Origin: Magnetococcus sp. PR-3
Lineage (GTDB): Bacteria > Pseudomonadota > Magnetococcia > Magnetococcales > Magnetococcaceae
Length of the DNA stretch: 64,000 nucleotides
Direction: 5' to 3'
NCBI RefSeq assembly: GCF_036689865.1
Contig: NZ_JBAHUQ010000001.1
Coordinates: forward strand, 434,001 to 498,000
A program made the position numbers and the translations under genes. Positions within the stretch are counted from its first letter, which is position 1. Every line of letters begins with the position of its first letter. Below the pieces are notes generated by a model. That model ran no database searches and was not told the DNA's origin. It was given only the letters and a program-made list of their open reading frames with translations. This document shows positions 1-8,648 of this stretch, one piece after another.

Positions 1-3000
1 TGGCCACCGACTATCAGATTCAGGCCCACACCTGGTACCACATGGCGGTTGTGCGAGAGTCCGGCATCACCAAGCTCTACGTCAACGGCAGTGAAGTGAC
101 TGCCATCAGTGGCGACCAGAGCCACAGCTTTGATGCCCCGACCGGTCAGTTCCATATCGGTAACAGCGATCTGGATACCCAAGGTTTTGCCGGTGAGATC
201 GCCGATGTACGCTACTGGGATGATGCCCGCTCCGAGGCTGAGATTCAGGACACTATGAGCACCCCCTTAAATGGGGATGAGAGCAACCTTATCGGCTACT
301 GGCCCTTGGATGAAGGCACAGGCAGCAGCGCCATTGACCATAGCAGCAGCGCCAATGATGGCACCCTCTCGGGCACCAGCTGGGTCAACAACGCCCCTAC
401 CCTCACCAGCAGCAGCCTGACGGTGGATGAGGATGGCACCCTTAGCGGCAGCCTGACCCTCACCGATGTGGATGGCGACAGCGCCACCGCTGCGGTGACC
501 ACCGATGTCAGCAACGGCACCCTGCTGTTTAACACCACCACCAACGGCTTTGTCTATACCCCCAATGCCAACTACCACGGCAGTGACAGCTTTGTGGTCA
601 CCGTCACCGATGAACATGGGGCCAGCAGCGACCAGACCATTAACCTCACCGTAACCAGTATTGAAGACATACCAGTGGCGGCGGATGATGCCACCACCTT
701 TGGCAGTACCAGCATCAACCCCACCACCGTAGGGGGCTATGACAGTGAGACCTTCCGTATCGGCAGTGAGCTGTTCCTGGCGGTTGCCACCTTTAAAAAT
801 GGCAGCAACCTCTCCACCAACTCCACCGTCTATCAGTGGAATGGGGCGACCAACAGCTTTGATACCCTACAGAACTTTGCCACCCATGGTGCGGATGATA
901 TCAAACATGTGGAGATTGCCGGGGAGCACTACCTGCTAACCATTAGCTCCACCAATGGCAGCAGCAGCGTACAAGATGCCCAGCTCTACAAATGGAACAG
1001 TGGTACGGATCTGTTTGATACAACCCCTGTTCAGAGCATCACCACCTACTCTGGTAGAGGTGCGGAGTTCTATGAGATTGGTGGGGAGCAATATCTGGCC
1101 ATCGCCAACAGTGATGCGGCCTATGATACGGAGATCTACAAGTGGAATGGCAGCCAGTTTGCCACCGAACAGACCCTGGATACCAACCGGGTTGTGGATC
1201 TGACCCACTTTGAGATGAATGGCACCCACTACCTGGGCACCTCCGGCTACCACTCCGGTGACTGGGCGGTGGACAGCGGCAGCCTGATCTATGAATGGGA
1301 CGGCTCTGAGTTTGTCCTACTGGAGACCCTGCCCACCAACGGTTCTTACAATCTGAAGCACTTCCAGATCGGTTCAGATCACTATGTGGCTGTGGCCATC
1401 TTGACCAGTAATGGAAGCAGCTACAGTGTGCCCTCTGAGATCTACAAGTGGGATGGCAGCAGCTTTGGCACCACCCCGGTTCAGAACATCACCACCGATG
1501 GTGCCCGTGATCTGGAGATCTTCACCATTGGCTCCGACACCTATATGATTACGGCGGAGTCCTACAGCGATACCACCGGCTACAACGACAACAGCTCCAA
1601 GATCTACGTGTGGAACAGCACGACTAACACGTTTGATCTGCATCAGATCCTGGATGTAGACATCAGCGTTGCCCATGACTGGTCCGTCTTTGATCTGGGT
1701 GGGGTCACCCACCTCTTTGGAACCCAAGCCGCCTATGGTTATGTGGCCAGTGCCTCCCCCATCTACCGCTTTGATGCCGATAGTGGCGAGTTTGTGCCGG
1801 CCACCAACATCACCTTGGATCTCAGCACCCAGGAGGATCACAGCCTCATCATCACCACCGCGGACCTGCTGGGCAATGACAGCGATGGCGATGGGGACAG
1901 CATCACCCTGGAGACCATGGGCGACCCCGCCAATGGCACCCTGTTTGATAACACCAACGGCACCTACACCTATACCCCGGATGCCAACTACAGCGGCACC
2001 GACACGGTGACCTATACGGTCAATGATGGTCAGGGCAACATCAGTTCAGCCGGCACCATCTCCATCGATGTGGTCAGCGTGGCGGATGCCCCTACCATAA
2101 CCGCGACCAGCACCGTTACCACGCTAGAAGATACGGATTACACCCTTACCCAGGCGGATCTAAACTTCAGTGATGTGGATGGGGATAGCCTCTCTGCCAT
2201 CGCCATTACCACCCTGAGCGGCAGTGCCACCCTGAAGCTCAGCGGCAGCGCGGTGAGTGTGGGCGATGAGATCACTTTGGCGGATATCACCGCAGGCAAC
2301 CTAACCCTTACCCCTGATGCCGATGCCAATGGCAGCGCTATTGCCAGTGTCGGCTTTAAGGTCAGTGATGGCAGCCTGTGGAGTGAGGCAGGCACCCTGC
2401 AACTGGATGTCACTGCTGTGGATGATGGTGTGACTCTGGCCAGCAATACCCATCAGGGGGCCATGCAGTTTGATGGGGCCGATGACTATATCACCGTTGA
2501 AAATATTGACCTGAATGGCCAATCCTTCAGTTGGGAGATGTGGGTCAACCGTTCCCATACCTCTGGGACAGCAACGCTGTTCAGTCAAGGCTCAGATGTG
2601 ACGAACAAAGGCCTGCATTTCAATATGTTTGATAATGCTGGCACCCATACCCTGCGTTTTGATTTGTTCAGTGACGGGTTGGATGTCCCCTACAGTCTCG
2701 AGATTGGTGAATGGGTCCACCTTGCCGGTACATTTAATACCACCGGCAATGTCATGAAGCTCTACGCCAATGGTCAGGAAATCGGCAGTACCACCACCAG
2801 TGGAGCCTACACCGGCAGCGGTACCCTCAATATAGGGCAATGGATAGATGGTGATAACCGCCAAGAGGAAATGATCGATGAACTGCGCTTCTGGAATGAT
2901 GTGCGCACCGATCAGGAGATTGCTGACAGCTACAACCAGCAGACCCCCACCAATACCGACAATCTACTGCTGGATTATAGCTTTAATGAAACCACCATTA

Positions 3001-6000
3001 GCGACGGCAAGGTAGTGGATCAATCCGGCAACGGTCATGATGGAGTCTTAGGTTCTGCAACGGTGGGCGACGCCGCCGAGGCCACCACCCTGAACCATTT
3101 GGGCAACACCCTGGACTTTGATGGGGTGGATGACTATGTCCAGCTGGGCACCCTCACAAATCTAGGCGGTAGCAATGCCTTTACCGTTGAAGCGATCTTC
3201 AATGTGGATGATTTTGAGGGTTATGGCGCGCGTATTTTTGAGTTCGGCAATGGTTTAACAAGTGACAACTTCGTGCTGTTCTTTGAGGAGAACACCCAAC
3301 AGTTACAGCTATCAACATTTAATGGTGCCACTGAAACCGTACTGCTTGGCACCACCAATGTTGCCCCGGATATGGAACACCACGTCAGCGTCATCTACAC
3401 CGGTGATGGTAGTGCATCCGTCTATCTCGATGGCGTTCTCTACGCCCATGCCGACAGCGGCCACGACCTAAACCAGCTGAGCCGAGCCAACAACTACATT
3501 GGTTACAGCTCTTGGACCGCCTATGACGGCTACTACGATGGCACCGTTTCCGAGCTGCGTATTTGGGACCATGCCCGCAGCGAAGCGCAGATGGCCCAAA
3601 ACCTCTTTGCCCCGGTGGAGAGTACCGCAACGGGCTTGAGCCACTATTGGCAGCTTGATCAGGGCTCCGGCACAACCGTGTCTGATCAGGTTGGGACTGC
3701 CGATGGCACCATTGTTGGGGCCACCTGGAGCAACAATGCCCCAACCGTGGAAGGTACAGACCTTACCACCGCCACCAACACCATGCTAACCAGCGCCCTG
3801 GCCATCAACGATCCCGATGGGGACACCCTAACCATCACCCTGGATACGGATGTTAGCCACGGTACCCTGAGCCTGGATACTGCAACCGGTAACTACAGCT
3901 ACACCCCCACCACCGACTGGGTGGGGGCCGACAGCTTTACCGTCACCGTGGATGATGGCAACGGCAACAGTGATACCCAAACCATCACCATCACCACCCA
4001 AAAGGTGGGCAGTGATCCTACGGTCACCGCAGCCGCCCATGGTGGGGCGATGCAGTTTGATGGGGTGGATGATTATATTCTGACCAGTGACTCGGTCACC
4101 TTGGCCTCCTACACCATGGAGGCGTGGGTCAACACCACCTCAACCACAGAGTGGGCCGGTATCGTCAGCCACTACAATACCGGTGCATCGACCTTTGCCC
4201 AGCTCAATCTACGCAGCAGTGGTGAACTGCGGGCCAGTATGTATGAAGATACTTTGGCCAAAAACTATGACACCTCTGTGGTCATCAACGATGGCCAATG
4301 GCACCATGTAGCTTCTACGTACGATGCAGGCACCGACACCTTGACTCTCTACGTGGATGGTCAGGAAGCCACCGTTGTTAAAGTCACCGATGACACCCTT
4401 GCCTACAATTATAGCCAACCCATTGCCGTGGGTGTAGATCGCTCAGGTTCTGCCTATATAGAGGGCCAGATCGACAATGTCCGGGTCTGGAGTGATGCCC
4501 GCACCGCCCAGGAGATTACCGACAGCTACAACCAAGCCACCCCCACCAATGTGGATAATCTGCTGGTGGACTATAGCTTTGATAATATGGATGTCAGCAG
4601 CGGTGTGGTGATTGATCAATCGGGCCAAGGCAACGATGGTACCTTAGGTACGGCCACCGTGGGGGATAGTGCCGAGCCCACCAAAGCACACTTTATTGAT
4701 CAGTTCCTGGCACTGGATGGTATAGATGATTTTGTAGACATTTCCCACTCTGGGACCTTAAGTGGAAATGTATCTGCTGAGGCCTGGGTTCGTACAGGAA
4801 GTGTCGCTAACTGGACCGGTGCTGTTTCAACTTCCAGCTTGGGCGCCAATGTATCAGAAGAGTGGTTTCAACTAGGCTTTGGGGAAACCGGTGTACTACG
4901 TGTTGAGATGGGCTTTTCTGGTGTTGCCTTGAAAAGCTATCAGGCTTCAACGGTTGTTACGGATAACGAATGGCACCACATTGCCTTTAGCTACAACAAC
5001 ACCACGAACATATTGAAATTGTTTGTAGATGGCCAAGAGGAAACCATTGCCAATATCTATGACAATGATACCTTGGACTTCAGCACCAATGCAGATTTTC
5101 TCATTGGTACAAGCCGAACAGCTTCTACACCTGAAAAGTATTTCGATGGGGATATTGCAGAAGTTCGTGTTTGGAACGAGGCTTTGACGGCAACTGATTT
5201 CCAAGCCAACATGTATAATAGCCTATCCGGCAACGAAACAGGATTGTATGGATATTGGCCACTCAATGAAGGCAGTGGCGCCACCGTTTCCGACCATACT
5301 GCGAATCAGATGACAGGCACATTAACAGGTAATGGCTGGCAAAATAACATTCCTACAATAGAGGGTAGCACCCTCAGCATCATGCCTGATGAGACAATCC
5401 ATACTTCATTGATATTCACCGATGCCGACGGCGATGCCACCACCATCACTCTGGGAACCGATGTCACCCACGGCACCCTGGATCTGGACACAGCTACGGG
5501 CAACTTTAGCTACACCCCAGACAACGGCTGGCTGGGGAATGATAACTTCACCGTGACGGTAGAAGATGGCCACGGCAACAGCACCACCGAGACCATCACC
5601 ATCAACACCTCCGATGGCGGCCATGCCCCTACGGTAACCGCGGCTGCCCATGGTGGGGCCATGCAGTTTGACGGGGTGGATGATCACATCATTGCCGATA
5701 CAGAGAGCAACAACCTTCTGCTCCTAGGTGATATGACGGTGGAAAGCTGGATTAACATTTCCAACTTGCCTACGTCGGGCGATCAGCGCCTCATTGCCTA
5801 TGGTGACTGGGATGAATCAGAAAGCCATAACCACGCTTATCTGCTCTACGTCAACACCAACGGCACGCTATATTGGCTGCATGAGTATGGGAACGGGGCC
5901 AACGAAAGTGTCTATTTTGACACCGGTTTCGTGGCCAATGAGTGGCACCATATTGCCGCTACGCGAGATACATCTGCCAAAACGGTTACCCTCTATGTTG

Positions 6001-8633
6001 ATGGGCAGGAGCTCGCCAGCAAATCTTATACAAATGATGCCACTGGCGGAGATAGCGGTTATCTGATGCTAGGCACAGACATCTTGGGTGTCGACACTTA
6101 CGACAATCACTTTGACGGCCAGATGGATGAGGTGCGCATCTGGGGGGATGTGCGCAGCGCCCAGGAGATCGCTGACAGCTACAACCAGCAGACCCCCACC
6201 CATGTGGATAATCTGCTGGTGGATTACAGCTTTGATAACGTCGATGTCAGTAGCGGCCAAGTGCAGGATAGTTCCGGCAACAGCAACCACGGCACCCTGG
6301 GCACAGCCACCGTAGGGGACAGCGCAGAACCCACAGCCCTGGCCCACCTGGGCAATGCCTTGAGCTTTGATGGAACCGATGACCGGGTCGATATCACCCA
6401 TAGTGGCTCATTGAGCGGCAACATTACCGCCGAAGCGTGGATCAAGACCACCAGCACCTCTTTTGCAGGCATCTTGAACAATGAATTTTCTGGCGCACTC
6501 GGGGACTGGTTTGCCCTGAACATGACCCAAAATGGACTCGTCCGTGCCCAGGTTCGGGGGGATGACAACGGTAGCACAGTTCAAAAAACCTTTGATGGCA
6601 CCACTGCCGTCAATGATGGCCAGTGGCACCATGTAGCCCTGAGCTATGATGACACGACTAAAACCCTGAAGATCTTTGTCGATGGGCAGGAAGATAGCAT
6701 CTCAACCATCTACAATGATAATGACTTTGATTTCGGCCCCATCACCACCGATCTGCTCATCGGCACCAACCGTGACGCAACCTACTTCTTCGATGGTGAG
6801 ATCGCCAATGTCCGGCTGTGGAATACAGCCCGGAGTGAAACGGAAATCCAGCAGGATATGACCACCACGCTCAGTGGTAGTGAGACGGGTCTATACGGTA
6901 GCTGGATGCTCAATGAAGGAACCGGCACCACAACCGTTGCCGATCAAAGCAGCAATAACCTTAGCGGTACCATCACCGGCGCCACCTGGGTCAACACCGC
7001 CCCCACCATTGAGGGGAATACACTGGAGGTAGAGATCGACCACAGTGTCAGTGGTTCTCTGGAGATGAGCGATGCCGATGGTGACACCCTAACGGTTACG
7101 GTCAGTGACGATGTGGACAACGGCACCCTGACCATGGATGCCGAAGGCCGTTTCCTCTACACCCCCAACGCGGGTTGGACCGGCACCGATACCTTTATCG
7201 CCTCGGTCAATGATGGCAATGGCAACACCACCACCGCCACCGTAAACCTCAACGTGGTCTGTAGTGATGACCCCTTGGTACTGGATCTGAATGGAGATGG
7301 CGTACAGCTCCTCAGTGCCGCCGACAGTGGGGTGCTGTTTGATATGGATATGGATGGTCAAAAGGAGTCTACCGGCTGGATGAGCGCGGGGGATGGCTTG
7401 CTGGTTTGGGACCGGGATGGCAACGGCCAGATTGATGACATCAGCGAACTGTTCTCCCCCTACATGTTTGCAGGGGCCACCTCCTCCTTGGCCGCCTTGG
7501 CGCAGCTGGATAGTAATGCCGATGGCCTGTTCAACCAGACGGATGAAGCGTTTAACAGCGTCGCGGTATGGGTGGATGAAAACCAGGATGGTCTATCCCA
7601 AGCTCAGGAGCTGTTGAGCCTGGATCAAGCCGGTGTGGCAAGCATTGATCTCACCGCTACCTTGAGTAACAGCCAGCAAAACGGCAACCGTATTCTAACC
7701 GAAGGGCAGTTTACCCGTAGTGATGGCACCCAAGCCGCCATGGTAGAGACCGCCTTTGAAGTGGTGGAACCTGCGACCATCATCCACCCGCTGGGCGATA
7801 TTGTCAGCCCCCTGGCCAGCGGCGCTGCCTGGGATACCGCCCCAGATGGTGATGATCTACTGGCTTATAATGGCCTGCTGGAGAACCTACCCCAGCCCCT
7901 TGAAACACCCCATAATGTCGCCGTGTCGGTCCATGGTGACCTACCCAGTGAGGGCCTGACCGTACTCAGTGAACAGCTGGCCCAACACGCCATCGAGATA
8001 CGCCAGGAACGGCAGGATGATTTGCCAGAACTGAGCTTTGAGGGACCCACCACCATGGAACACGGGCTCTTTACCGCGACCCTGTTTGATGGGGATGAAC
8101 AGAGCGCCATGGTGATCTTTGCCCAAGGCACCCAACAGAGCAGCCCCAGCCAAACAGCGATACCTGGGTTGCAAGGGGAGATTCATGGCGAGGGGCTTAA
8201 TGAACTGCTGCTGGATGGCACCGGTAGTGAGCTGATGTTGGCGCAGTTCCTAAGTTCACCCTTGCAGGCTACGCCACATGAAGATGAAAACAGTGATACC
8301 ATGTTGATGTGGGAGGCCACCCAACAAGAGCAGGGCATTGAACACCATGCCCATGTGGACCTGACCACCCTTGCAGAATCCCATGATCTACCCACCTTGG
8401 TAGCACCTGTGGAAGATTGGGACCATGCCATGGTTCTGGAGCTTGAATCGGTCCTGGATACCAGCGCTTCGACCGACCACTATCTGGAACAGAAAAAAGA
8501 TGAGGATGCCTCATCCACCGACAACGAATCGGATCAAACAGCGGAGAGTAACAGCTACCAGGCCTATGATACCAACAGCTTGCATGAGAGCTTGTTGGTC
8601 CATCAGGACCTTAGCCATCACACACTCTCCTAA
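1..8633 (+). CDS. Giant LamG/cadherin-like adhesin with EAR propeller (5'-truncated by window edge)
   Basis: The frame is open from the first bases; codons from position 3 read an in-frame LamG strand (WYHMAVV) before the first ATG at 42, so the true start lies outside the window. At least 2,876 residues are present. Order seen: the end of a LamG domain, a cadherin-like domain (to about 670), seven EAR repeats (733-1815), two cadherin-like domains with the SDGDGD and DVDGDS type of Ca2+ site (to about 2430), three LamG-LamG-cadherin super-repeats (2449-7260), and a C-terminal DPLVLDLNGDG...DRDGNGQIDD domain typical of RTX-related exoproteins. The last 280 residues are acidic and unlike anything I recognise. 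LamG and cadherin-like domains are extracellular Ca2+-dependent adhesion modules, so a secreted or surface adhesin is likely. Type I secretion is plausible from the C-terminal domain, but no transporter is in the window. The next gene starts 15 bp downstream. Confidence 0.93.
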   Translation, partial: ATDYQIQAHTWYHMAVVRESGITKLYVNGSEVTAISGDQSHSFDAPTGQFHIGNSDLDTQGFAGEIADVRYWDDARSEAEIQDTMSTPLNGDESNLIGYWPLDEGTGSSAIDHSSSANDGTLSGTSWVNNAPTLTSSSLTVDEDGTLSGSLTLTDVDGDSATAAVTTDVSNGTLLFNTTTNGFVYTPNANYHGSDSFVVTVTDEHGASSDQTINLTVTSIEDIPVAADDATTFGSTSINPTTVGGYDSETFRIGSELFLAVATFKNGSNLSTNSTVYQWNGATNSFDTLQNFATHGADDIKHVEIAGEHYLLTISSTNGSSSVQDAQLYKWNSGTDLFDTTPVQSITTYSGRGAEFYEIGGEQYLAIANSDAAYDTEIYKWNGSQFATEQTLDTNRVVDLTHFEMNGTHYLGTSGYHSGDWAVDSGSLIYEWDGSEFVLLETLPTNGSYNLKHFQIGSDHYVAVAILTSNGSSYSVPSEIYKWDGSSFGTTPVQNITTDGARDLEIFTIGSDTYMITAESYSDTTGYNDNSSKIYVWNSTTNTFDLHQILDVDISVAHDWSVFDLGGVTHLFGTQAAYGYVASASPIYRFDADSGEFVPATNITLDLSTQEDHSLIITTADLLGNDSDGDGDSITLETMGDPANGTLFDNTNGTYTYTPDANYSGTDTVTYTVNDGQGNISSAGTISIDVVSVADAPTITATSTVTTLEDTDYTLTQADLNFSDVDGDSLSAIAITTLSGSATLKLSGSAVSVGDEITLADITAGNLTLTPDADANGSAIASVGFKVSDGSLWSEAGTLQLDVTAVDDGVTLASNTHQGAMQFDGADDYITVENIDLNGQSFSWEMWVNRSHTSGTATLFSQGSDVTNKGLHFNMFDNAGTHTLRFDLFSDGLDVPYSLEIGEWVHLAGTFNTTGNVMKLYANGQEIGSTTTSGAYTGSGTLNIGQWIDGDNRQEEMIDELRFWNDVRTDQEIADSYNQQTPTNTDNLLLDYSFNETTISDGKVVDQSGNGHDGVLGSATVGDAAEATTLNHLGNTLDFDGVDDYVQLGTLTNLGGSNAFTVEAIFNVDDFEGYGARIFEFGNGLTSDNFVLFFEENTQQLQLSTFNGATETVLLGTTNVAPDMEHHVSVIYTGDGSASVYLDGVLYAHADSGHDLNQLSRANNYIGYSSWTAYDGYYDGTVSELRIWDHARSEAQMAQNLFAPVESTATGLSHYWQLDQGSGTTVSDQVGTADGTIVGATWSNNAPTVEGTDLTTATNTMLTSALAINDPDGDTLTITLDTDVSHGTLSLDTATGNYSYTPTTDWVGADSFTVTVDDGNGNSDTQTITITTQKVGSDPTVTAAAHGGAMQFDGVDDYILTSDSVTLASYTMEAWVNTTSTTEWAGIVSHYNTGASTFAQLNLRSSGELRASMYEDTLAKNYDTSVVINDGQWHHVASTYDAGTDTLTLYVDGQEATVVKVTDDTLAYNYSQPIAVGVDRSGSAYIEGQIDNVRVWSDARTAQEITDSYNQATPTNVDNLLVDYSFDNMDVSSGVVIDQSGQGNDGTLGTATVGDSAEPTKAHFIDQFLALDGIDDFVDISHSGTLSGNVSAEAWVRTGSVANWTGAVSTSSLGANVSEEWFQLGFGETGVLRVEMGFSGVALKSYQASTVVTDNEWHHIAFSYNNTTNILKLFVDGQEETIANIYDNDTLDFSTNADFLIGTSRTASTPEKYFDGDIAEVRVWNEALTATDFQANMYNSLSGNETGLYGYWPLNEGSGATVSDHTANQMTGTLTGNGWQNNIPTIEGSTLSIMPDETIHTSLIFTDADGDATTITLGTDVTHGTLDLDTATGNFSYTPDNGWLGNDNFTVTVEDGHGNSTTETITINTSDGGHAPTVTAAAHGGAMQFDGVDDHIIADTESNNLLLLGDMTVESWINISNLPTSGDQRLIAYGDWDESESHNHAYLLYVNTNGTLYWLHEYGNGANESVYFDTGFVANEWHHIAATRDTSAKTVTLYVDGQELASKSYTNDATGGDSGYLMLGTDILGVDTYDNHFDGQMDEVRIWGDVRSAQEIADSYNQQTPTHVDNLLVDYSFDNVDVSSGQVQDSSGNSNHGTLGTATVGDSAEPTALAHLGNALSFDGTDDRVDITHSGSLSGNITAEAWIKTTSTSFAGILNNEFSGALGDWFALNMTQNGLVRAQVRGDDNGSTVQKTFDGTTAVNDGQWHHVALSYDDTTKTLKIFVDGQEDSISTIYNDNDFDFGPITTDLLIGTNRDATYFFDGEIANVRLWNTARSETEIQQDMTTTLSGSETGLYGSWMLNEGTGTTTVADQSSNNLSGTITGATWVNTAPTIEGNTLEVEIDHSVSGSLEMSDADGDTLTVTVSDDVDNGTLTMDAEGRFLYTPNAGWTGTDTFIASVNDGNGNTTTATVNLNVVCSDDPLVLDLNGDGVQLLSAADSGVLFDMDMDGQKESTGWMSAGDGLLVWDRDGNGQIDDISELFSPYMFAGATSSLAALAQLDSNADGLFNQTDEAFNSVAVWVDENQDGLSQAQELLSLDQAGVASIDLTATLSNSQQNGNRILTEGQFTRSDGTQAAMVETAFEVVEPATIIHPLGDIVSPLASGAAWDTAPDGDDLLAYNGLLENLPQPLETPHNVAVSVHGDLPSEGLTVLSEQLAQHAIEIRQERQDDLPELSFEGPTTMEHGLFTATLFDGDEQSAMVIFAQGTQQSSPSQTAIPGLQGEIHGEGLNELLLDGTGSELMLAQFLSSPLQATPHEDENSDTMLMWEATQQEQGIEHHAHVDLTTLAESHDLPTLVAPVEDWDHAMVLELESVLDTSASTDHYLEQKKDEDASSTDNESDQTAESNSYQAYDTNSLHESLLVHQDLSHHTLS
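733..1815 (+). repeat. Seven EAR/EPTP repeats forming a predicted beta-propeller
   Basis: About 360 residues inside the adhesin contain seven units of roughly 50 residues. Each has the pattern F.IG...YLAVA......S.IYKWNG..F...Q....GA.D: cores are VYQWNG, LYKWNS, IYKWNG, IYEWDG, IYKWDG, IYVWNS and IYRFDA. This is the epilepsy-associated-repeat (EAR/EPTP) pattern, known from LGI1-type proteins and some bacterial exoproteins. Seven units are what a closed seven-bladed propeller needs, so this is probably one protein-binding domain set among LamG and cadherin modules. The count comes from reading, not from an HMM. Confidence 0.85.
2449..7260 (+). repeat. Three 1.6 kb LamG-LamG-cadherin super-repeats
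   Basis: The word GAMQFDG(V/A)DD begins each unit, with its ATG codon at 2463, 4050 and 5661, giving periods of 1587 and 1611 bp (529 and 537 residues). Each unit holds one LamG domain ending DNLL(V/L)DYSF...ATVGD(S/A)AE, a second LamG domain ending YW.L..G.G, and one cadherin-like domain (D.DGD...T.TLGTDV.HGTL type). The partial LamG-cadherin pair at the left edge looks like the end of a further unit. The three copies differ in sequence, so this is an old in-frame expansion and not an assembly artefact. Confidence 0.88.
7260..7780 (+). other. C-terminal Ca2+-binding domain of the adhesin (LDLNGDG / DRDGNGQIDD type)
   Basis: Within the adhesin, a segment starting DPLVLDLNGDGV and continuing FDMDMDGQ, GLLVWDRDGNGQIDD and LDSNADGLFNQTDEAF, then VWVDENQDGLSQAQEL, carries several Asp-rich EF-hand-like loops. 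This arrangement is common near the C-terminus of large type I-secreted RTX/FrpC-like proteins. It supports secretion and Ca2+-dependent folding outside the cell. Binding itself is inferred. Confidence 0.75.
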
Positions 8634-8648
8634 GGGGACAAACAACCT

